A stretch of DNA of 64,000 nt from assembly GCA_033675265.1 (NCBI GenBank), contig JAUJYZ010000964.1, forward strand, positions 62,001 to 126,000, in the 5' to 3' direction. Of this stretch, positions 54,786 through 64,000 are shown in pieces (within the stretch, counting starts at the first letter, position 1; each line of letters begins with the position of its first letter). The stretch is from Actinostola sp. cb2023. Its lineage: Eukaryota; Cnidaria; Anthozoa; Actiniaria; Actinostolidae. Under the pieces are notes generated by a model. The model saw only the letters and a program-made list of their open reading frames with translations. It did not search any database and had not been told where the DNA came from. The position numbers were made by a program, and so were the translations under genes.

Positions 54786-56606
54786 AAAACACATTAACCA
54801 GTAAGTATTTATAATTTCTAGTTACTCCCATTGATTTTTGGCTCTTCCTTTGTTATACCGTTTTCTTTCTCTGGTGATCATAAACGCATCTTTCATATAT
54901 AATTTTGGCTGATAATTTTGTTCCTTGCCTCCTTCTTTAGACAGACATTCTCGCAGTAAAGTAAACTGACCGCACTCCGTCACCTCCCTGTTTTTTACTA
55001 GTAAGTCATATCATTGACAGTTTATACTGTTAAAACCGTTCTAGCCAACTAGTGATTGTATAAATAGTCTGCGAAAAGCTTATAATTAAAGACGATGTGT
55101 TTGCGGTTCTTTCAGTAATACATGATTTTTTGGACTGTTTTCTCACCGGTCGATTCATAGCCAGACAGACATTGTCCAGGATAGCTAACTAAATCGGTAG
55201 TGCTTGATGTTGTTAAGTCTTCACTTGCAGGACTGCATGTCGGTCAATAAACTCAGCTAAGCTTGGTCGTTAGTCGTAAACACTAGGCGTCTGGTGATCT
55301 TAACCAATCGGTCGCGAGACTTTAATTGGACATTTTATCGTCAAGAATTCAGATTGCATTACACTGTGTAGGCGTCCATGCAGCCATTCAGGACAAACTG
55401 AGAATCCCACTGGACATTTATTAAAACTAAGATGATTATAAACGTTTTTTGTCCGAATTAGTGTTACGTATTATTTTGCTCATTATTATGTACTATCAGC
55501 ATGAATTCACCACTAAATCAATAACTTTTCCCGTTCTTCAAACCTTCAAATCCCTGATTCCAAGGTTAGGACGTCGTTTTAGTCCTGTGGTTAAAGTGCA
55601 GGTTTTCTTGAATAGTAAACATTGAAGACACAACAAAACGTGAAAAAAAGAATGTATTTGCATATTTAAGGGTTTAGTGCTGATTAAAGTTTAAAGCAGC
55701 TTCGATATAGTAAACTAGTCAGTTCATATTCTCATGCTGACAGCAACTACAATTATTGCTTTTTAGTCAGACTTCTTTGATTATCCAAGTCAGATATCTA
55801 CACGGCTCAAAGGGAGAGCACTTTGTAATTAATTTTAATTTTAGTGATTTTGATTCCGTGTTTAAATAAAGTTCATTCATTCATTTGTATTTTTCATTTC
55901 ATCCCTTGACCCAATTGACAAAAACTAACATTCTATGGCATATTTACAACTGATCCAATTTTCAATTTGTAGGTCACGTGATATATTTACATGGAAACGA
56001 GGTACAAATCTCCAACGCGACAACCCTGATGACAAGTGAAGAAGAAGTAACCTCTGTCACCACTGATTGCTATAAGGTAAAATTCACTTATTTCACATGA
56101 AATTAGTTGTCTGAAGGATCGAGGAATCTTTAGTATTTTATTATTAGAAATGTTTAGTGCTGTATTGAAATATCTCACATCTGGCACTATTAAACTCACC
56201 AGGTGATATGATGAATAGACGCACCATTCAACTCTAGTTTGTTATTGGAATGAATGGAATGGACAAAAATGGATGGAAAATAAGGTGCTTTAAGTTGATG
56301 TAAAACTATTTGGTTTCCAACTCTTCCTGGTTGCAGCTGTTCAGCGCATAAGCTGTCAAACATTATTGAATAATAATACGATGCTTCAGAAATGCCGAAA
56401 GAAGCCCCAAGATGGATGAACGTGTCCAATAAAAGATCTAAACTGTTAAGCAAATATTGAAGGTGAATTACTACACAAACTAAACGTTGGACTATGACGT
56501 CTAATGAACCTATTTCTCCCAAGATGAAGAGCGATGAACACAAAGAAAATATGCAAGTAAAAGTATTAACGACTCAGTGATCGAACAAATACGTCCTGCT
56601 GTAGAA
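54786..56606. other. Upstream region of the Kv channel
   Basis: No repeats or convincing ORFs. A possible acceptor (TTAACGACTCAG) ends at 56576, 30 bp before the first ATG, so an upstream exon is possible. Confidence 0.4.
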
Positions 56607-59600
56607 ATGATAAGTAATCAAACACTTACTCATCTATCGTCAAATCGCTTGGAAGAGTTTTGCCGCGGACCTGATGCTGAGTTTGGTGAGGCTGAAGGAA
56701 TTCACCTCCCAGCAGCGGTCACCACAATTAGGCGTGAAGAATTATTGCAACAAGATGAAGTAGCTGCAAATGGGAACGTAATAGAAAACGCCAATGAAAC
56801 GGTAACCACAAATATTGGCTCCACGAAGAACCAAGAAGTGAGTACAGATAAGAGAAGAGAATTTACGCCAAGCATCAATCGATGCCATGGAAAAAGCGAA
56901 ATCAACATTCAACCAAATGTATTTCATTCCAGTGAAAACAGACGAAAGTATCATAACAAAACGGTTTTTACATTTGTAAGACCAAGCCCACGTCGTCGAC
57001 GCCAGCCGTTTGTTTATCACTCGTCGATAAGTAAAACTAGACAACTTGCAATTTTATCAAAAACCTTCCGCCAAGAATCAATATCAGCTCCAACACTAAA
57101 CAATCCTTGCTCTACTTATTCTAGTCTATTTAGCGAATCATCCATTTATAGAGCACCTGTTCAATCTCGACCGAGGATATTCGAGGGAGCGCGGTTTTTA
57201 TTCTGTGAAACAAGATGGAAGAGAACAGCTGTGGAGTCGTTTTTAGTCCCTAAAGAATCCGTTGATCAAGATGAATCACCACCTGCTAGTTTGAATGAAC
57301 AACGTCATTATAGCATGACAAATACCAAAGCATTGGTTAAGTGTTTGGAAAGGCAACGAGCTTTTGAAGACGACATTCCAGATTTGAATGCCGTTTGCTC
57401 GCATTGTCATGCTGAACCACATAATAACGGTCTTGAAGAATTACAAAAGACGATAGAAGAAGAGGCTCCTTTAAAACATGACAAGAATACAGTCAGTCAA
57501 AACCAGTCAAATGAGTGTTTATTTCTTGAAGAAAAAGAAAAAATGAAACTCATGGGAAAATCGTCTACGAAAAGCTGTGACTGCAAAGCAGATGTCATTA
57601 CAACTATGGAGATTAAGACTAAACTTGATTTGCCCGAAGATAGACTTTGCAATAAAGAAAACAGTGACGTTTTGCAAGCAGCAATAGAGAGTCATTCGTT
57701 AGAAGATCTAACTGTTACCGCTGACCAACAACAACCTACGACCAAGAAATGTAATCGCGTCAAGTTGGCACTTACTACATCACATGCAGGTATTTACGTG
57801 ACTGGTGACTCTCAAGAAGCCGACACTTCAATAGACGACACAGCAATGGAACATGAAACATGTCCAAGTTGGATTGGTAGACATGATGTGAGTTCATCGA
57901 ATCTTACGCCACACTACCAACCATCTACAACCAGCAACGAAGACAAACCTGAAACGGTCATTTTCCAAAAACGCAACGGTGGACCAATCTCCTTGACTTC
58001 CACTGGACAAATTTCTAATTCGTTTGAAAAAGACGGCTACCCTTCTTCGTCTCCTCACTCGAAAACCTCGGGATATTCCGTGCAAGCTTCGGGATTTGAA
58101 ACTTCGGCTCGTCACAGTAACACCGCCCTTCTTTCAACAAGCTTTCGTAAATTGACAATACCAATATCGCACCCGGGAACAGAGGCTTTTTCGTCAGACG
58201 AATACCTTCCGTATCATCACGAAGAGAAATCGATTGCTGAAAGTAATGCCGGTAAAAGAAAAAGTAAAATATCCGATTGTAGAAGAAGTAGTTCAGCTTT
58301 GCTGTCACCAAGTTTTATATCGAAGAGTGCAGAGAACAACGAGAATGTCACTGGAAATATTCTGTCTTCCAGCAGATATTCTAACTCATCAGGGGACTCT
58401 GGTTTGGACACTCCTCGAAGTGCTACTTCACTATCGCCACGTAGTACGCATAGAGGCAGAAACCAATCTTCTCATCATCAACACAAATCATCCAGATTCT
58501 GGAGTCAAAGTAAACTTTCTTTAAAATCCTCCACAAAAAGTGACGCCAACCAGTCCACCAGTTTCTTGTCCTTCCTCACACCAAAGAACAGTATTCGAAC
58601 ACGAACGAGCTCAGATGTTGGCAAAAGTAGTTGTGGATCCAAGTCATCGCGTAAACGACTCTCGGATTTTCCTGACGACGAGAAACTTCTAGTCTTGAAT
58701 GTTAGTGGAAGAAGATTCAAGCTGCACGAGTATTTTACATCAGTTTATCCCGAAACCCTCCTGGGAAACTCGAGAAGGAATAAATATTACGATGCTAAGA
58801 AAGAAGAATTTTTCTTTGACCGCGATCCTGACATCTTTCGACATATTTGGAATTTTTATTACACTGGCAAGCTGCATTTCCCTAAAGATGAATGTGTAAA
58901 CCTTTTCGTGGACGAGATCTCATTCTTTGGAGTTTCAAGCAATTACTTTTGCAACTGCTGTTGGGAAGATGAATATGAACCTGCAGTGGAGAAACTCGAG
59001 CAGGTACGAGCTGAAGTACAAAAAAGAGAACAGGAAATGCAAGCGAGAAATAGAAAAATTCCTAAAGACGCATCTTTGAAGCAAAAGATCTGGCTGACTA
59101 CAAAGCATCCAATAATAACGCCACAAGCCAAAGTGTTTTATTTCTTCAGTATTCTGGCTATCGTCATTAGTACTGCGGCCAACATAACAGAAACCATTCC
59201 TTGCTCGAGTTCTATCAATATATGCAAGGAAGACAATTTAGACATTTACTTTTACATTGATGCTTGTTGTGTGTCGTTCTTCACAGTAGAGTATTTAATA
59301 CGTCTAATTACCGCCCCTAAACGGCTTGTATTTATACGCCAGGTCATGAGTATTATAGATCTCCTGGCCATTGTTCCATTCTATTGTGATATTTTACTAC
59401 GATTTGTGTTCGGTGGATCAGCCAGCTCTGGCATCAGTTTCTTGGAAATCTTGCGAATAATACGAATTGTGCGAATCTTCAAGCTGTTAAAACATTCTCA
59501 CAAGCTACAAGCACTGGTGCACACCTTCAAGAGTTCAACGACCGAGTTGGGTCTTATCGTAGTCATATATATGATATTAGTTACCGTATTCTCTAGCATG

Positions 59601-62600
59601 ATTTATTATGCTGAGATGCAAGATAATCCTAAATATTCCAGCATTCCTGAGGCGATGTGGTATGCAGTCATTACCACCACAACTACAGGGTAAGTACCAC
59701 CACCACCACCACCACCACCACAGGGTGAGTACCACCACCACCACCACCACCACCACCACAGGGTGAGTACCACCACCATCACCACCACAACTACAGGGTA
59801 AGGACTACCACCACCACCACCACCACAACTACAGGGTAAGTACCACCACCACCACCCCCACAACTACAGGGTAAACCACCACCACCACCACCACAATTAC
59901 AGGGTGAGTACACACCACCACCACCACAACACAACTACAGGGTGAGTACCACCACCACCACCACCACAACTACAGGGTAAGTACCACCACCACCACCACA
60001 ACTACAGGGTAAGTACCACCACCACCACCACCACAACTACAGGGTAAGTACCACCACCACCACCACCACAACTACAGGGTAAGTACCACCACCACCACCA
60101 CCACAACTACAGGGTAAGTACTACCACCACCACCACCACACAACTACAGGGTGAGTACCACCACCACCACCACCACCACAACTACAGGGTAAGTACCACC
60201 ACCACCACCACCACCACCACAACTACAGGGTAAGTACCACCACCACCACCACCACACAACTACAGAGTAAGTACCACCACCACCACAACTACAGGGTACC
60301 ACCACACCACCACCACCACAACTACAGGGTAAGTACCACCACCACCACCACACACAACAACAACAGGGTGAGTACCACACCACCACCACCACCACCACAA
60401 CTACAGGGTAAGTACCCACCACCACCACCACCACAACTACAGGGTGAGTACCACCACCACCACAACAACTACAGGGTAAGTACCACCACCACCACACAAC
60501 AACAACAACAACAACAGGGTGAGTACCACCACCACCACCACCACCACCACACAACCACAACTACAGGGTAAGTACTACCACCATCACCACCACCACAACT
60601 ACAGGGTAACCACCACCACCACCACCACCACAACTACAGGGTAAGTACCACCACCACCACCACACACAACAACAACAACAACTAGGGTGAGTACCACCAC
60701 CACCACCACCACAACAACAACAACAACTAGGGTGACTACCACCACCACCACCACACAACTACAGGGTAACCACACCACCACCACCACCACCACAACAACA
60801 ACAACTACAGGGTGAGTACCACCACCACCACCACCACAACAACTACAGGGTAAGTACCACCACCACCACCACCACCACAACTACACTACAGGGTGAGTAC
60901 CACCACCACCACCACCACCACAACTACAGGGTAAGTACCACCCACCACCACCACCACAACAACTACAGGTAAGTACCACACACCACCACCACCACAACTA
61001 CAGGGTAAGTACCACCACCACCACCACACCACCACAACTACAGGGTGAGTACCACCACCACCACCACACAACACAACAACAACTAGGGTGAGTACCACCA
61101 CCACCACCACCACCACAACAACAACTACAACTAGGGTGAGTACCACCACCACCACCACACCAATACTACAGGGTGAGTACCACCACCACCACCACAACAA
61201 CAACAACAACTACTAGGGTGAGTACCACCACCACCACCACCACCACAACTACAGGGGATAAGTACCACCACCACCACCACCACCACAACTACAGGGTAAG
61301 ACAACTAGGGTACCACCACCACCACACCAATACAACTACAGGGTGAGTACCACCACCACCCACCACCACAACAACAACTACTAGGGTGACTACCACCACC
61401 ACCACCACACCAACAACTACAGGGTGAGTACCACCACACCACCACCACAACAACAACAACAGGGTGACTACCACCACCACCACCACCACAAACAACTACA
61501 GGGTGAGTACCACCACCACCACCACCACCACCACCACCACAACAACTAGGGTGACTACCACCACCACCACCACCCAATACAACTACAGGGTGAGTACCAC
61601 CACCACCACCACCACCACAACAACAACTAGGGTGAGTACCACCACCACCACACCAATACAACTACAGGGTAAGTACCACCACCACCACCACCACAACAAC
61701 AACAACAACTAGGGTGACTACCACCAACACCAATACAACTACAGGGTGAGTACCACCACCACCACCACCACACACAACAACTAGGGTGAAGTACCACCAC
61801 CACCACCACCACAACTACAGGGTGAGTACCACCACCACCACCACCACACAACAACAACTAGGGGGACTACCACCACCACCACCCCACAACTACAGGGTGA
61901 GTACCACCACCACCACCACCACAACAACAACTACTAGGGTGACTACCACCACACCACCAATACCACTACAGGGGTGAGTACCACCACCACCACACCACAG
62001 GGTGACAACAACTAGGGTGACTACCACCACACCACCACCAATACAACTACAGGGTAAGTACCACCACCACCACCACCACCACCACAACAACAACTAGGGT
62101 GACTACCACCACCACCACTACACCACAACAACAACTAGGGTGACTACCACCACCACCACCACCACCACCACCACAACAACAACAACTAGGGTGACTACCA
62201 CCACCACACCACCACCACAACAACACAACTAGGGGGTAAGTAACCACCACCAACAACAACAACAACTAGGGTGACTACCACCACCACCACAACTTAAAAC
62301 TACAGGGTGTAAGTACCATAAGACACCACCAACAACAACAACTAGGGTGACTACCACCACCACCACCACCACCACCACAACTACAGGGTAAGTACCACCA
62401 CCACAACACCACCACCAGACTACACCACCACAGGGTGAAACCCTTGAGTACCACCGCCACCACCACAATAACAACAACAGGGTGACTACCGCCACCACGA
62501 TGTAATAATAGGGTACTACCACCACCACCACCACCACCACCACAACAACTTAAACTACAGGGTAAGTACCACCACCACCACAACAACAACTACAGGGTGA

Positions 62601-63920
62601 CTAGTACCACCACCACCACCACCACCATAAGACACAACAACAACAACTAGGGTGACTACCACCACCACTACACCACCCTCACGATGTAATAATAAGACAT
62701 TTACAACAACAACAACTAGGGTGACTACCACCACCACTACATCTTAAACCCTCACCACCAATAATAAGACATTTACAACAACAACAACTAGGGTGACTAC
62801 CACCACTACCACCCCACCACCACCACCACCACCACCACCACCAATACAACTACAGGGTGAGTACCACCACCACCACCACCACACAACAACAACAACTAGG
62901 GTGACTACCACCACCACACCACACACCACAACAACAACAACTAGGGTGAGTACCACCACCACCACCACCCCACCAGACACAACAACAACAACTAGGGTGA
63001 CTACCACCACCACCACCACCAATAACAACTACAGGGTGAGTACCACCACCACCACCCCACGATGTAATAACAACAACAACAACAACAACTAGGGTGACTA
63101 CCACCACTACTACATCCACCCTCACGATGTAATAATAAGACATTTACAACAACAACAACTAGGGTGACTACCACCACACTACACTTAAACCCCACGATGT
63201 AATAATAAACATTTACAACAACAACAACTAGGATGACTACCACCACCACCACCACAACAACAACAACTAGGGTGACTACCACCACTACTACATCTTAAAC
63301 CCTCACGATGTAATAATAAGACATTTACAACAACAACAACTAGGGTGACTACCACCACCACTACATCTTAAACCCTCACGATGTAATAATAAGACATTTA
63401 CAACAACAACAACTAGGGTGACTACCACCACTACTACATCTTAAACCCTCACGATGTAATAATAAGACATTTACAACAACAACAACTAGGGTGACTACCA
63501 CCACTACTACATCTTAAACCCTCACGATGTAATAATAAGACATTTACAACAACAACAACTAGGGTGACTACCACCACTACCACCACAACTAGGGTGAGTA
63601 CCACCACTACTCCATCTTAAACCCTCACGATGTAATAATAAGACATTTACAACAACAACAACTAGGGTGACTACCACCACCACCACCACAACTAGGGTGA
63701 CTACCACCACCACTACATCTTAAACCCTCACGATGTAATAATAAGACATTTACAATAGTTCAGTTTCAAATATTTAAATAGCTATTTTTACTTACGTTAT
63801 TTCCATATTAGGTATGGTGATATAGTACCGGAAACTATTTTGGGCAAGTTGGTTGGATGCGCATGTTGTTTGCTGGGGGTACTCATAGTAGCACTTCCGG
63901 TACCAATTCTCCAAATGAGG
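56607..63920 (+). CDS. Voltage-gated potassium channel, non-Shaker Kv type, 3' end outside the window
   Basis: Exons: 56607-59689 and 63812-63920, then an intron runs off the window. The first exon codes a Ser-rich, apparently disordered N-terminus of about 690 residues. Next comes a T1/BTB tetramerisation domain ([29 protein letters not shown], about 692-800). It carries the zinc motif HX5CX20CC (HFPKDEC ... CC) typical of Kv2/3/4 types. S1 starts near 843. S4 is [14 protein letters not shown] near 947. The pore reads TTTTTGYGD, split across the intron. S6 contains ALPVPI with the PVP hinge. The selectivity filter has Thr where animal Kv channels usually have Val, Ile or Leu; plant Shaker channels also have TTTGYGD, so conduction is not excluded. 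Which Kv subfamily is unresolved. Confidence 0.88.
59675..63760 (+). repeat. 4.1-kb array derived from the Kv exon end and 5' splice site
   Basis: The unit is a variable (ACC)n followed by ACAACTACAGG|GTAAGTACC. The first copy is the real pore-exon end and donor at 59689. Dozens of copies keep GGGTAAGTACC or GGGTGAGTACC. Further downstream the form ACAACAACTAGGGTGACTAC dominates. Over the last 0.7 kb a higher-order unit adds TCTTAAACCCTCACGATGTA and ATAATAAGACATTTACAAC. Long ORFs of poly-Thr, Val, Gly or Trp are artefacts. Confidence 0.96.
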
Positions 63921-64000
63921 GTATGTATGTATTGTTGTTATGGCAACCAGGTTTATTTCAGTTTTTAACTGACCAATATTTCTATTTGCTAGTGAATAAA
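63921..64000 (+). other. Start of the next Kv intron
   Basis: Begins GTATGTATG after QMR. No further exon before the window ends. Confidence 0.7.

Noticed and set aside
59577..63713. Poly-Gly/Val/Trp and poly-Thr/His ORFs
   Set aside because: Shadows of the ACC-rich Kv intron array.

Overview
The window is nuclear DNA of an invertebrate animal. Coding sequence is split into short exons by GT-AG introns, AT-rich spacers hold palindromic and inverted-repeat elements, and most long introns are filled with minisatellites. A zinc-type Kv channel with a T1 domain, a SCUBE-like gene with only two EGF modules, and many foldback elements fit a cnidarian best. That placement is inference; no marker in the window settles it.

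Layout. 0.4-0.7 kb (-): a one-exon double-stranded-RNA-binding protein. 2.7-8.5 kb (-): a seven-exon AKT1S1/PRAS40 homolog with the Akt and mTOR target motifs kept. 9.2-10.9 kb: two nested foldback elements. 11.4-13.7 kb (+): an intact pogo/Tigger-like transposase ORF with three Pipsqueak helix-turn-helix units and a changed third catalytic Asp. 14.3-18.2 kb: inverted-repeat elements. 16.35-21.65 kb (+): complete nine-exon APIP (MtnB) of the methionine salvage pathway. 23.05-23.74 kb (+): an unrecognised 229-residue intronless ORF. 27.1-36.3 kb (+): an arylsulfatase-B-like gene whose product lacks the catalytic Cys and ends in a mucin-like stalk and a membrane anchor. 41.0-50.1 kb (+): a nine-exon SCUBE-like secreted protein. 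52.5-53.5 kb (-): CHAC2-like gamma-glutamylcyclotransferase. 56.6-63.9 kb (+, running off the end): a Kv potassium channel with a roughly 690-residue N-terminal extension.

The strongest theme is the origin of the tandem arrays. Several are built from gene-processing junctions. The sulfatase intron 2 and the Kv intron amplify the exon end plus a strong 5' splice site. SCUBE intron 5 and CHAC2 intron 2 amplify the 3' splice site plus the first exon bases. The SCUBE 3' flank amplifies AATAAA. The transposase tail amplifies its own last codons and stop. A sulfatase array appears to have grown from a coding exon and now holds dozens of NF-kappaB-consensus motifs. In APIP, two mutually complementary arrays flank exons 7 and 8, a frame-neutral pair, which suggests a large pre-mRNA hairpin.

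The genes do not form one pathway, and no operon-like organisation is expected or seen. Exon boundaries were placed by hand from splice consensus, reading-frame continuity and remembered human homologs. No alignment or transcript evidence was available.
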